Positions 1-11,734 of a DNA stretch of 64,000 bases are shown here, in pieces. The notes below the pieces were generated by a model. That model had not been told where the DNA came from, searched no databases, and saw only the letters and a program-made list of their open reading frames with translations. A program made the translations under genes and the position numbers. Origin of the DNA: Nemophila menziesii (Eukaryota > Streptophyta > Magnoliopsida > Boraginales > Hydrophyllaceae); assembly GCA_029959085.1 (NCBI GenBank), contig JARWIR010000003.1, positions 32,751,505-32,815,504 of the forward strand, in the 5' to 3' direction. Position 1 is the stretch's first letter, and every line of letters begins with the position of its first letter.

Positions 1-734
1 TACTTTTTCAACGTCTTACTGTACGAATCAGTACAAGCTTGTGACATTGTCTTATCTGCATTCTCTAGTAAATTTCGGAACAATTCAACTAAAAAATCCA
101 TTGCCCTGAGAAAATGATGGAGTGAGTGAATATATATATATATATAATTATTAAAATGTGATGTGAATATATATTTGTTACCTTGTCAACCAAAGAAGAC
201 CATTAGTGCAACTAGATGACCCTGTTGCTGTTTTAGCTGTAACTTCTTCTTGAACCATTGTGTATAAGTTATTGTATTTTGTTGGGTCTGTTAAATACTT
301 GTTCTCTAACCTCTATAGAGAAACATACATATGTACCATGTAATTATATTGTATGCTATATACATAGGTGCTTTTATTGTTCATGTAAGAGAAACTTACT
401 GTTATATTTCCTCCTATATCTGACTTGACTAGTGCCATTGCAGCCCCAAACTTGTCTGAAATTACAAATATAAATAGGTCATATTTGAAAATATTGTAGT
501 ATATGATAGGGACATAAAACCTCGATACATGAACAAAATGTTACAACAATGTATTGAAAATAGTCATGGAAAGATTAAAGTTTTAAATAAATGAATTTTC
601 ACTATGAAGCATATACCTATGACAGGTAAAATCATTTTGCAGACATCTAAAAATGGCTTCGTGAGCATTTCTCCAGCTTCGGATTTCACATGCTTCATTC
701 CTTCTAAGGCCGGGGCAAATATAGTTCCTTCCAT
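1..734 (-). CDS. GLTP1: Glycolipid transfer protein (GLTP1-like), 5' part, cut by window edge
   Basis: Four coding exons are visible on the minus strand: 617-734, 400-455, 182-312 and 1-105, the last running off the window. All introns are GT-AG and the frame is kept throughout (410 nt, about 136 residues). The protein opens MEGTIFAPALEGMKHVKSE, the conserved start of plant GLTP1. DKFGAAMALVKSDIGGNIT follows, then RLENKYLTDPTKYNNLY and SCTNGLLWLTR. The SDIGGNIT segment carries the Asp and Asn that bind the sugar head group in the GLTP fold, and the Trp of LLWLTR matches the residue that stacks on the sugar. GLTPs are soluble cytosolic proteins of about 200 residues that move glycosphingolipids between membranes, so roughly the last third is missing here. 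Nothing seen is broken, and it looks like a working gene. The start was chosen because family homology begins exactly at this ATG. Confidence 0.93.
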
Positions 735-1330
735 TCTTCTCTCGTAACAGCCTGTAATGCATTATATAACATGAAATTCAATGATTTTTACCCAAAGCTA
801 AAATAAAATAAGAAATAATTGCAGGTTAATTCAAGTGTCGTGAGCCATATCATTGATTTCAATATGCAATAAGTAAGCAGATGAATTATAGATTGCAAAT
901 GATTCTAAACGTATGAGAAATAATCTTTTGTTTTTTTTTTATTACATCGGAGAGCTATATTAATTTGATCACATGATCTCTTGATCACTATAGTTTAGTT
1001 CTAACCATTAGAGCAACTGTCTATTCCTAGAAATCCTCATTTTCATAGGTGAAATTATTCTAGTATATTAAAAATAATCTCCTGATTAATTTTACAGACG
1101 TTTAAGCTATCAGTTAAATCGGAATTCTGACAAGTGAAATTAAATTTATAATTAACGAAGAAAGTGAAATTTGGATCGAGTGAAATGAGAATTCTTGCTT
1201 ACACGAAGATAGTGAAACTTGGATAGAGTGAAATGAGAAATCTTGTTTACCTGGTTTGAATTATGTGCTTTGCTTTGCTACGACGTTGTACTGTAACAGA
1301 CTACTGAAGACTAGCGTTCTAGTAAAACGA
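735..1330 (-). promoter_or_regulatory. GLTP1 leader and upstream region with a probable 5'UTR intron
   Basis: A good 3' splice site (TGCATTACAG on the minus strand) lies only 17 bases upstream of the GLTP1 ATG, so the first coding exon probably begins at 751 in the leader. A matching donor, CCAG followed by GTAAAC, sits near 1,250, which would give a leader intron of about 500 bp and a first non-coding exon around 1,251-1,330. This is inference from splice signals only; no TATA box is obvious. Transcript data would settle it. Confidence 0.45.
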
Positions 1331-1587
1331 AAAGGAAGGCATGCGACGACGTCGTAGTATTTTTCTCTATATGGGCCCTTCCTCACCCCACCGATTTTTA
1401 TGGATGAGATCAAGACTAGATTCGTTTTCCACTAAATCTGAATTTTAGGTAGATTTCATTTTTTTGTTAATATATTTTCATCTAATATTGAATAATACAA
1501 AAATTATATCATATTAGTTATAATGATACCAAAATATAAGGTAGGTAGTTATTATAATTAGTTTATTTAAATTTAAAACATGAATAG

Positions 1588-2469
1588 ATGTCATGGTTAT
1601 GGACGACTGATCTTCATGAACTTCAGATCCTCGTTATTAGTCCTCCCAGGATCTTAGCATGGAAGAACTCTCTTCTAATGTCTCTTATTAGCATGGAAGA
1701 ACTTAAAACGACAGCTTGGCAATTAGGGTCCTCCAAGACCTCGGGCCTTGATGGATTTTCTGGAGTTTTCTTTCATAAATTCTGGGATCTGTTTAATGAT
1801 GATATTCTGGAGATTTGTAATGGTTTGTTAAATGTCACAATCCCCTTGGGTAAAATCAATGATACAAACATTATCCTTATCCCGAAATGTGAAAATCCCC
1901 AGACAGTAGGTCAATTCAGACCAATTTCTTGTACCAACTTTATGTACAAAATTCTTTCTTAAGTCATGGTTCTTAGGCTTAAATCTATCATTCCTAAGAT
2001 AATATCCCTTACTAATCTACTTCATCAAAGGTAGGCTAATCCAAGATAGTATCATTATTGTCCATGAGGCCATTCACAAAAATAAACATTTGAGAAAGAA
2101 TTCCAAGGATAACTACTCGATTATTAAGACAAATATCCATAAAGCCTATGATAAAGTTAGTTAGTCCTTCATTTTCAAAATCCTTAAGAAATTAGGGTTT
2201 TTAGATATATGTATCTCCTTTATCAGATGTGTGTTACCTCTATCACATTTAATGTTATTCTGAATGGTCACAAGGCGGAATCTTTCAGTCCTTCTTGTGG
2301 TTTGAGACAAGGAGATCCTTTATCTACTGTCTCTTCACTATTGATTCTAATGTGTTCCTTGTTAATTGTGAATGAGTTTAAGGTTAGAGATATTAATGGC
2401 ATCAAGATAAGCAAACAAGGTCCCTTAAGACACTCATTGAAAAACCTCCTACATATAGTGAGGATCTGA
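1588..2469 (+). pseudogene. LINE reverse transcriptase fragment, catalytic core missing
   Basis: Frame-shifted reading gives L1-type reverse transcriptase landmarks: GLDGFSGVFFHKFWD, then QFRPISCTNFMYKILS, then a shifted IHKAYDKV block (the 'KAYDRVEW' region), then CGLRQGDPLS. After GIKISKQGP the sequence jumps directly into the connection region that normally follows some 200-300 residues later, so the FADD catalytic box is absent. At least three frame changes or stops lie between 1,962 and 2,209. It cannot encode an active enzyme. Confidence 0.85.
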
Positions 2470-2915
2470 ACTTTCCTAAATTTATGGCCGATCTTATCCA
2501 TAATCCTACCAAATCAAGGAAGGAGGATTTGGGTCACTCACTCTTTACCCCAGAAACTTCTTATGTGGTTTTGAAGCTTAACATCCCGTAGACTGACCAG
2601 TCTACTTCGTTTGTGTGGCCATATAATAACAACACGGTCTATACATGTAAATCTAGTTATTCTTATGTTGTGAGTTCCTACCTCTTCCCTCCTCCTAATC
2701 CTATCCCATCGCTTTTCCCTAATCATGATATCCTTATTCTCAAACAATCCTCACATGCTCCTCATAAATACAAGTTCTTCCTTTGGCGCATTCTCATGAA
2801 TGCCCTGTCCACTCAACGTAATAGATTTGTAAGGAGGCGATCTAGCACTGGTCTGTGTAACAATTATCTTAAGGAAATAGAAACAGTTGAACATTTATTC
2901 CTCAAATGCGAATAG
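2470..2915 (+). pseudogene. LINE zinc-binding (zf-RVT) region fragment
   Basis: Reading across one stop gives ADLIHNPTKSRKEDLGHSLF and SFVWPYNNNTVYTCKSSYSY, the usual lead-in to the zf-RVT domain of plant LINEs. It continues with HKYKFFLWRILMNALSTQ, CNNYLKEIETVEHLFLKCE. The pattern (KxFLWR, then cysteines, then ETxEHLFxxC) is diagnostic of the family. It follows the reverse transcriptase fragment and precedes the RNase H fragment, in the order of an intact element. Confidence 0.8.
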
Positions 2916-3272
2916 ACTAAGAAATTTTGGTGTTTATCCCCCCTACATTATCAAGTTGATCATTTCTTCAGTCTAGGTATTTATAGTTGGATTAGTACAA
3001 TGTTAAATAGAGTATCCTCCAAGAATGAAAAAGCTTATATTTTAGTGATCATTATTATTTGCTTCTAAACTATCTGGCTTATGCGAAATAGATTAATCTT
3101 TAACGCTATCCCTATTAATTATGACTCATGCCTGGATTTATTGAATAATTTACACAAAAAAGTTATTGAAGTTGATGAGCTACAACAGTTTTATCCCCTT
3201 TAACACTCAACTAATTATCCCCCTCCTTGGTTATCTACTCTACCTAATTGGTCCCCACCACCACAACAACAT

Positions 3273-3647
3273 TATAAGATCAACGTTGACGCTTCCTTTA
3301 ATCCAGAAAAAGCTTGTGCAGCAGCTACAGTCCGTGATTGGAATGGGAAGATTATATTTGGTTTCACCATGGATATTCATGTTACTTCCAATTTTGAGGC
3401 AAATGCAGCATTGAGAAGTTCACTCTTGTTTGCCATTGACAAAACCCCTTTTTACAGCAGAATAGATACTGATGCTGAAGTTGTTCTTTGCGTTGTATAT
3501 TCATCTAGCACGAACTGTCCATGGAAGGATAGGACTATCCTGGATGACATCAAGAATATGGCCAAATCCCACCAAGAGATTCAAATATGTGGGATTAGAA
3601 GAACAACAAACAAGGTTGCAAATTGGCTCACCAAAACTTTTTTCTAA
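3273..3647 (+). pseudogene. LINE C-terminal RNase H (RVT_3) fragment
   Basis: Two overlapping frames together give YKINVDASFNPEKACAA, VRDWNGKIIFGF, then SNFEANAALRSSLLFA, DTDAEVVLCVV and RTTNKVANWLTKTFF. These are the landmarks of the RNase H-like domain at the end of plant L1 ORF2 (NxDAS; E-A-A; D; NxxANWL). One frameshift lies near 3,369-3,414. The usual glutamate and aspartate positions are still visible, but the copy is not translatable as a whole. Confidence 0.82.
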
Positions 3648-3799
3648 ATCTATCCTTTCTCCTAGTTGGTTTTGTAATATAACCTTTAAACTCGATGTTA
3701 TTCCATGTGATGGCTTTATTGGATTTTCTTCTACTGGAATGGGAAAACCCTCCTTAGACTCGTTTTAATATAGGCCTTTTTTGACTAAAAAAAAAACAA

Positions 3800-5801
3800 T
3801 ATTATGCAATATTGAATGCAAATTTTTTTCCTAAATGATTATAAAATATAGATAATTTTTTTTACTTCCGCTTGCCTCTAACCCCTCCCTTGCCCTCGTG
3901 GAAGGGGGTCTCTCATCCGGAAGGTCCTCTCTCATCCCTACACGATCCTTAAATCCTTATCAAACTTTCTTATGACTTTTATTGTTCCAAAAATCACCTT
4001 TTCTGTCTCAAAGCCTCTCAACAGATTCAAATGGAGCCTCATACCTATTTCATTATAATCTATGGACAGAGGGAGTATAATAGTGGAGATAAATACCCCT
4101 TAGTTTGGTTGATGTTCAATAGGTACGGAAGCTATGGGAGAATTTTCAAACGCCTAGCATTTCAGTTATTACGAAATTATGTTTTCACATGGTGGAAACT
4201 AGGTTCTTCTTTTCCTTACTTGTAGCTACTCGTATCTCTTCAATTTTCACCGGTGTGATTGTTCCAAATGCTCCATTTTCAGTCGTGAACATTGTCAGTA
4301 CATAAATTTCTCATTCGAGAACTGATACTAAACACTAAACTATTTTGGCTTTTCGAAGGTGTGTGGGACATACCTTTCTCATTTGAGCTCTAACCGAATT
4401 ATGCCTTGAGACACTAAACACTAAACTATTTTGGCTTTTCAAAGGTGTGTGGGACATACCATGGTTCCTCTCAAATTGTTCCCAACTACTCGTTGAACTC
4501 AGATGATGTGTTTTCCTTATATGAATTGTCTGAGGCTTGATTCTCTCATGTAAGCACTTCCCATTGACTTCCTTGGGTTTGTTATTTTGTGCTTTACCTT
4601 ATTGTCTAGAGTACCCATCCATTTATATTTACCTCTTGTATTTTTTTATTTCAATCTAAACAATTTCGATCCAAAAAAGACCAAAATGACATAAAGACAT
4701 TAAAGACTCGATAAGACAAAAAATATTCAAACACGACAAAAATGCATGTGTGTTGGTAGAGAATTATAACAAAAAAGATGCCTCTTGCATATGAAATATT
4801 ATAAAAAATAGATGAGACATGATTAACATTTTTTGTTTTTTCGTTTTTCTTGTTCTACCCCTGTCTCTCCCAGTCATGGTTGGTGGTGCCTGGGTCTCAA
4901 TATGAGTTATGACTACTTTCCCTATATTGTGCATATCTACACATTCTTTTGATTTATTCTCAATTGTATTCATCAGTTTTTGTTGCTACCTCCTAATTTT
5001 AGAGTCACAAATTTCTTGTCAGAGGTATTATGTGTTGCTACTTCTGGCAGTTTAGATGAACATGTAAGTCTTGATATATATTAAGGGTTTCGATCTCATC
5101 TATTTAGGGGGGGTGTTATGTTCCTTTTCAGATCAAGTTATTCTATAACTATTTGGGGCGAGTTTGTTGTTTTGTGTGGGGTGGGACGTTCATGTACTGT
5201 TTATGGGGCATATACTTGTTAGGTGGGCCTAATATTTGGGACATTCATATTGAAGTTGAGGTCCTTATCTCGTAAAGAATCTCTACTATATACTCGTTTG
5301 CTTTCTTTGCTTTGGCTTATATTGATTATTTCAATTATACACATATTTTCTTTGTCTTTTGGTTTTCTTGATTTGGGGCAACATATGTTGTCCATCATAG
5401 TTTGTATTTTGTATTTTTTTTCCATTTGTCTAGTTTCATAATGGTTTTGTTTGAGTCCTTTTGGGAGTGTTTTTGTGATTGTGGAGTCATGTCTTTGTTG
5501 ATGCGTGCTTTATCCTGTCACAACTATTTATTTTCTACTGTTAGACTCATTGATAAGTGGTGGTTCAAGTTAGATATAGGTTAGGTAGTTTATACCTGCT
5601 TGTTATGTTTTTCGTTCTTGTCGGGTCCCCCCAGGTGCTTCTTATCGCTTTCTCTAGTTGCTTCTCCTAAGTCTTGGATTTTGGTTTGTTCTACCTTGAT
5701 AGTTGACAATAATATGGCATATATACATGTGTTTTCAATTAATTTGTAGATGGTTATTCTCTACTTTGTTGGGGTGTTGAGTTTGTTGGGCGGTGAAGGT
5801 C
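3800..5801. other. Intergenic, no recognisable gene
   Basis: The short open frames here (up to 72 codons) resemble no family I know and lack splice structure. It contains a C/T-rich patch at about 3,865-3,950, an imperfect duplication at 4,327-4,460 and AT-rich sequence. It may be old transposon debris. Confidence 0.5.
4327..4460 (+). repeat. 48-bp direct repeat, two copies, 86 bp apart
   Basis: The 48-base segment starting ACTAAACACTAAACTATTTT at 4,327-4,374 recurs at 4,413-4,460 with one difference (TTTCGAAGG against TTTCAAAGG). It is a small local duplication of unknown origin. Confidence 0.85.
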
Positions 5802-7297
5802 TGGTAACTCCCAAAGTGTGATATAAAATCTTCTCTAAGGAAATTACGCTCCGCAAGTGTACGAGTCACCAAGTAATAAGAGTAATTCAGTTTATTGTCT
5901 CTGTAGGGATTGAGATGTTAATTTTATACTTTTAGTTAACTAGAAAGATACTCGTTATGTTAAAAATAACATAGTAAAAATTGTATTTTAATTATTGAAC
6001 TAAAACTAAATTACCAAAAAATTAAAAACAAGATGAAAATTAACTAAATTAGGGGTTTTTAATTCGAGTAGAAAAGTTAGATTGGAATGTCTATACTCAC
6101 CGAATCAACAACTATTATGATTACTTGATCAAAGGGAAAATTGGTAATTTCATATTAATCAGGATTCTAAATTCCACCTAAGTCACGTCAGGATAAATTA
6201 GGGGCTACCTTATACATCTAGGGTTTTCTTCTGAAGAAACCTATACACTTTATGGGGCACTTTCTACATCAAACCCACATAATGACTATATAAACTATTT
6301 AGGTATTTCGATTCTTAAAATAAAATTATACGACTACTAATCTGGTCCACCTATCAATCCTCCTCTCATGTGTAATTCATAAGCTAAAGAATTTAATTCA
6401 TGTGGCCACAATAAACAAATTAATGTTTCAATCAAAATTATAATCAATGAAAAAATAACATAAGCTATTTCAACCTAAAAGATCCCAATAACTATAAATA
6501 ATCAAATAATTGTCAATAAGGTTCACAAATTAGACATCACAAACTAATAAGGTATGAAGCTCATACTTAATATTGAAATTAAATAAAAACATAATATGAA
6601 GTTTAAGGGAAGAAGAATTACAAATTGGAAGAGAATTGTTTTGTTTTCCTTACTCTCATTACTTCTCTCTTGCTCTACAAGGTAATAATAAGTAAAAGTA
6701 TGTCTAAGAAGCTGAAAACAAATTATTTATACTACGAAAATTTGGAGCTCTAAATCATGGGCCCATAAATTGGGTCAAAAGTGTCTCATGGACTTATATA
6801 TTAAAATTAGACGACTCAAGTCATCTTGCCTAAATGTTCATAACTTTTTTGTCAACTCGAAATTGATCGTCGTTTCTTCTTACACGTACTTGACACCAAT
6901 GGATATCTTGTGACAAAGTAGCATATGCTCAGATTCTTTACCAAATATTTGTCGTGATTTTTCTAACTTAATGAATCATTTCCATTTTTGGTACTTTGAC
7001 TTCCATTGACTCTTTTGACTTCTTGGCTTATATCGATCTCGTTTCCAATTATTTTAGGTGTTTTCTGAACTTACTGGATCCCTAGCTTGGCCTTCACGAC
7101 TCTGGATCCTTCATATTCTAAGAGGTACATAATCAAGACAAAATCTACCTCAAATTTCTCTACAACATGTAAAATCATAAATCATAACCAGGAAGTCAAA
7201 ATTTTCTAAATCAAGGGATAACTCTCAACTTTTAATATAAAAACCCCAAAATAACGTCTCGAAAGTATCAAATTATATCATAAAAGACGAGACATCA
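5802..7297 (-). mobile_element. Solo LTR of an Athila-like Ty3/gypsy retrotransposon
   Basis: Read on minus, this 1,496-bp segment begins TGATGTCTCGTCTTTTATGA and ends ATATCACACTTTGGGAGTTA followed by CCA. The intact element at 33,999-45,278 has LTRs of 1,479 bp beginning TGATGTCTCCTCATTTGTGA and ending TTATCACACCCTAGGCCCCA followed by CCA. Length, both ends and the downstream motif (ACTTGCGGAGCG against ACTTGCAGAACC) therefore match. There is no primer site, internal region or second LTR beside it, so it is a solo LTR left by recombination between two LTRs. The flanks are AGGTC (5,797-5,801) and AGGAC (7,298-7,302), a 5-bp target duplication with one mutation. Confidence 0.8.
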
Positions 7298-7619
7298 AGG
7301 ACACTGATTGTTGAGGATAAGTATAAAGACTTTGTTAGCTAGTTATGTACTAGTTGCAGATGGTCAGAGGACATGCAGTTTCCATGCTCTATTTCTTAAA
7401 TCATTTCTAGTTTTAGAATTGTATTAGGTTCCTTGTACCTTTTTCTTGGTTTTGGTTGGTCAACCCGAAAGCTGTCGTATTTTGTCACTCCTCCTGTTTG
7501 AATTTTTTTGTCTATTTAATATTTAATATATATTAAGAAATATAATAATTATACTTCATTATTAAAATATCATTCATAAAATATTTTGATATAGTAATTG
7601 TTAATCGAAAACCTAAACT
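7298..7619. other. Intergenic, no recognisable feature
   Basis: AT-rich sequence between the solo LTR and the LINE relic. I see no gene or repeat structure in it. Confidence 0.5.
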
Positions 7620-9945
7620 GTTTTTTAATACAATGGAGGTATATGACCGTGGTAATTAGCTATTGCAAGGCCAATCTAGCCCCTAACTCCAAAGAGTATA
7701 TCAATCTAGGAGATTTCCAGCCTGCCCTATATTTGGTGAGTACACCCCAAATATCATCTAGAGTGCTTCATACACACTCCTCAGTCTTAGCCAAACTGTG
7801 CTAACCAATATGTGCATGCATTGGCTTATCTGTAAATAACTTTTATTTCAAAATTCACCTTTGTTTCCATTATCTTACGAATTCCATCTATCCAGAATGC
7901 TGCTGGTCCTCTACCTTTTTCCGTCTAGGTAATCACACTTAATATTTTCTGTGCGTCCACTTCCACACACAATTCATTCATGCCCATATCCACCGCCATA
8001 GAGAGACCTTCGTACAACTCCACTAACTCTGCGACGACCACCACCGAACACGAGAAATTCGTAGCGAACCCCTTAACCTAATTATTTCCTTCTCTCTTAT
8101 TATCACTCCCTCCCCCTATACCTTGATCTTCTTTCTAACTTCCATCCATATTAAACTTGTATCCACGACTTGGCTTGCACCACCGGATCAACTCCACTTG
8201 GTCCCTCAAGTTCCTAAATTTACTCGGACGTGACCTCTAGGCTTTCACACAACTCGTGGCTAAATATTTAGATTTTTTGATTAGCGCCTCGTTACTTGGA
8301 AATATCTTCCCACTGAACACCATTTCATTACGTTTTGACCAAATTACGCCCACCAAAGTCGCAAAGAAAACATCCGACGGTAAACTAGAAAATAGACCTT
8401 CTCGCTTAGTTCTTATTCTACCACATTGCGGCCTTCCCTTGTTCACTTTTTGAAGCATGTACCTGTGTCATTACTCTCCCGGACGGTAGCTGTTTGGCCA
8501 GATCGTGGCTCCTTTCCTGGTGGTAGTTGTTGAAGCTCACCTGCCTTCCACCATTGTCACAAGTTAGCTGCTCACTTAGGCTAGGTAACTCACTATATCT
8601 ATTTCTAATCCAAACATCGATGCGGTCGTAACTTTCACTAAATTGCGAAGAAATTCCTGCTATTAAATTTGTCGTGATCAAATTTGCTGAGCCAGGTTCT
8701 CACCATCACTACTCACAGACCCTTGCAGCCCTCTCCCATACCAGTGAAACTATTCCCAACCTTTGTGGTCGACCCCATTTAGCTGCCGCTCCAGATCTTG
8801 ACCGCTCTCTGAACCCGCTCCTATCATAGTGATTCCAAACTGTACATTTATATTTCACTTTATTCTATAGTTGCTTAACCTTGTCAAAGGTCCTAAAATA
8901 TGTATCACACTTTTATGCTGTCCCCGCACCATTTACACGTTTCGGGAACGTCCATACCTCGCTTATTCAAATTCTAATCTGTAGCAAATGCTCTTGAACC
9001 TCTCCATAGCAATATACGTATCTTTTGCGAACATATATTCTTCCAAATTCTACCCCACTCAATACCTCGTGAACTCACGTCACTATGCATTTTCATAAGC
9101 GCAAATTTTACCAAATAAACACCATTTAGCTCATTTGCCCAAAAGAGAGTATAATGTTCCTCAATGTTCCATGAGCTTCTTATTTCCTCGATTTCCCTGA
9201 GCTTGTTATTCGGTAGTCTATCCTTGAAGCGAGCCTGATCCCAAGTCCCATTTTCATTAATATAGTCTCTTACCTTGTCAAAACGAATATCGTTCCCAAA
9301 AACCCCTATGGCCTAGTTCACCAATGGTTCATCTCCAACCCACAAGTCCAACCAACATAATACCCTCCTACTATTTAAGTCACCCACCTGGATCCCCATT
9401 TGACAATGAAAATTCCTTCCGCAATTGTGACAAATCTGTGAATTATACGGTTTAGCTATATATTGGAGATAACTCTTTTTGGAATACTTTTGCCTTAACG
9501 CCAACACCACAAGACCTTGTTATCATGTATCACTTTCCAATGAAGTTTTTCAAGAAGCGGCCTATTCATGCCCCCCGCCTTACAGAAGCCCAATCCTCTT
9601 GAGTCTTAAGGACACATATTTTTCCTTAGGCGACCAACTTATTTTTCTTTCTTCTTCCGATGATCCCCAAATGAGATCTCTTATGTTTCTGTCAATCTCA
9701 TCATCACGTTCCCTGTTAACACCTCCACTTGCATTATATAAATCGACATTGCGCACGAAACAGGTTGCGCAAGAGTTATCCAGCCTGCAAGAGGGGGAGA
9801 AAGAGAGAGAGATTTTCCTTTTCAACCAGCCAGTTTGCTCCTTGATTTGGTAATCATGTCTCCTTAGAAGTCACTTTGCCTCCTCCTGGATTATATAGGA
9901 ACCCAAGGTACTTCCCGAGTCCCTCCCGAGTCCCGAGTCCCTCAC
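7620..9945 (-). mobile_element. Decayed L1-type LINE copy 1, minus strand
   Basis: On minus, reading from 9,945 down, the order is: end of the reverse transcriptase/thumb region (motif KxLSxSxxxR and a LYNAS block at about 9,580-9,825), the linker LALRQKYSKKSYLQYIAKPY with CWLDLWVGDEPLVN (9,313-9,510), a zf-RVT region, and WSKRNEMVFSGKIFPSNEAL at 8,237-8,458. Next is a broken RNase H part (ELYEGLSMAVDMGMNELCVE at about 7,930-8,020; ANACTYWLAQFG near 7,800). The order is correct for a LINE 3' half. Stops are frequent. About 1.8 kb (8,097-9,900) is repeated at 11,735-13,620. Confidence 0.82.
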
Positions 9946-9954
9946 TTTGACTCT

Positions 9955-11700
9955 TTGGGTCAGTATTCGGGCATCTTGATTAAATACACTGGATAAAAAA
10001 TCAAGACTCTTTCATGGCTCAAATAAAAAAATCAATCGTAGCTTAGGATGGAAATTGAGTTTTTTTTCTGATGGGGGTAAGAGAATTCTTATCAAGTCCA
10101 TTTTACAAGTTTTTCCTAATAATACTATGTCCCTTATACAACTTAAATAAATAGTTTTCAATGAGATTTGGAGGGTGGTGGAAAATTTTTGGTGAGGACC
10201 GGGTCATAAACTTTATATACATTGTAAGGATTGGGATACACTTATTGCTTCTAAGCATGAGGGTTTTCTTTGCTTTCAGAATTTCAAAAATATGTATATG
10301 ACACTTTTGGATTCTATGACATATCATATATTTACAAATACTAATTCTTTAGTCGTTAGTGTTCTTACGAGAATCTACTTCTCGAATTGTCAACTCCATT
10401 CTTAGTATAGACCAGCATTGTGGCAGGTAGAAATGTTCTCAAATGAGGATGATATTTCTAGGTTGGAAATGGTTTGAAAATAAATGTTGGGAATGATAAA
10501 TGTCTACCCTCCTATAACCCAATTTGAGAACTCCGATATTCAGTGGGTCGCCCAATTACTTTTTTGCATAGGTTAGGATAGAATTCTTTTGCGTGGGTCG
10601 CCCAATTGTTGAATACATATTTATATATAATTTTATACGCTCAAGGATATGGACAAATACATATGGCCTTATCCTTCAAATGTTATTTACCCTACATAAT
10701 AGGTTGTCATGCTATCTCATCTTTGAAAGTTGAAAATAATTTGAAGGCTTTTTCGTCTAGAAATACCAAAGAATCATACCTCTAAAGGACTATCAAACAT
10801 GCTAAAGTAGCTACGAAGGTTTGTGTGAAATATTTTAATTGATACAATTATATGTGGTGTCATGCTTTATAAACAAAAGTGTTTTTCATCCACATAATTT
10901 ACTATTTGTATTTATGTATGAGTCTATTGAACATATCATCCTCTTATGCCCTGTAAATAGAGTTATGTGGGCTTCTTAGACAACCCATATCCTTATTAGA
11001 TGGAAGGGATACCTCAAAAATATCCATCATTTCTCAAAAGGGGGATGGAATCGGTAGGTGTGTACGACATATATTTTAATTATTGCTTAAAATATCTTGA
11101 TTGTCCATCAAAAGTCTATCATCTAGTGTGAAAATAATCCTTTGATGGAATTGTTTGGGGCCAATTAAGAATATTCTCTGAGTCGGCCTCAAACTCATCC
11201 ACAGACTGTTCCAGAACCATCGCCTTTTTCAGATTGTAGTGTCACACTCAATATTTTATGTGATGCATCTTTCACTAGTAATCAGGATACTACTAGCATT
11301 GTGGCTGCAAATATGGATCATAATGGGGGGCCTATTATTTGTCATGAGAAACAAATTTTGTGTAATTCCTTCCTTGATGGTGAAGCGGATGCTACGCATG
11401 ATACGTGTAGCGTAGCCAAAAGAGTTCAAGAATTGAAAGTTCTTATTTTTATTGACGACCTTGGATTATTCAAGTCCTTAAATGTACATTCAACACTAAT
11501 TGGATAACACATCCACTCATGCAAAAGATACCAGGCATTATTTTGATTTATTCTCATTACAAGTATTCCTAATTCTAGGAAAGGGGTTGCATATCTCTTA
11601 GTTAGGTGCTTTTGATAAAATCGCCTTATGAGAATTGTTTGTCGGTATCCCTTTCAACTTTGATTAGTTCTCTAGGTGTTTTATGTAATGGATCGGTCAT
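9955..11700 (+). mobile_element. Decayed L1-type LINE 3' half, plus strand
   Basis: Between the two minus copies lies an unrelated LINE fragment in the opposite direction. Its plus-strand reading starts SLGWKLSFFSDGGKRILIKS (the 'LS.AGKEVLIKSV' motif after the reverse transcriptase) near 10,040. A shifted zf-RVT stretch follows (ESIEHIILLCPVNRVMW near 10,920-10,970), then an RNase H start (ILCDASFTSNQDTT near 11,255; ANMDHNGGPIICHEKQI within 11,301-11,507). Many stops; no intact frame. Confidence 0.75.
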
Positions 11701-11734
11701 TAGTTGAAACAGTTATTTTCCTTAAAACTTATTA

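Larger units (their letters stand above)
1588..3799 (+). mobile_element. Decayed L1-type LINE, 5'-truncated, ending in an A run
   Basis: The plus strand holds, in the right order, pieces of a plant L1-type LINE ORF2: reverse transcriptase, zinc-finger (zf-RVT) region and C-terminal RNase H. It finishes in a short A tract at about 3,787-3,796, as expected for target-primed insertion. Stops and frameshifts occur throughout, the endonuclease domain and ORF1 are missing, and part of the reverse transcriptase is deleted. No convincing target duplication was found; AATATTGAAT occurs on both sides (about 1,486 and 3,811), but too far from the left edge to rely on. Confidence 0.85.
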
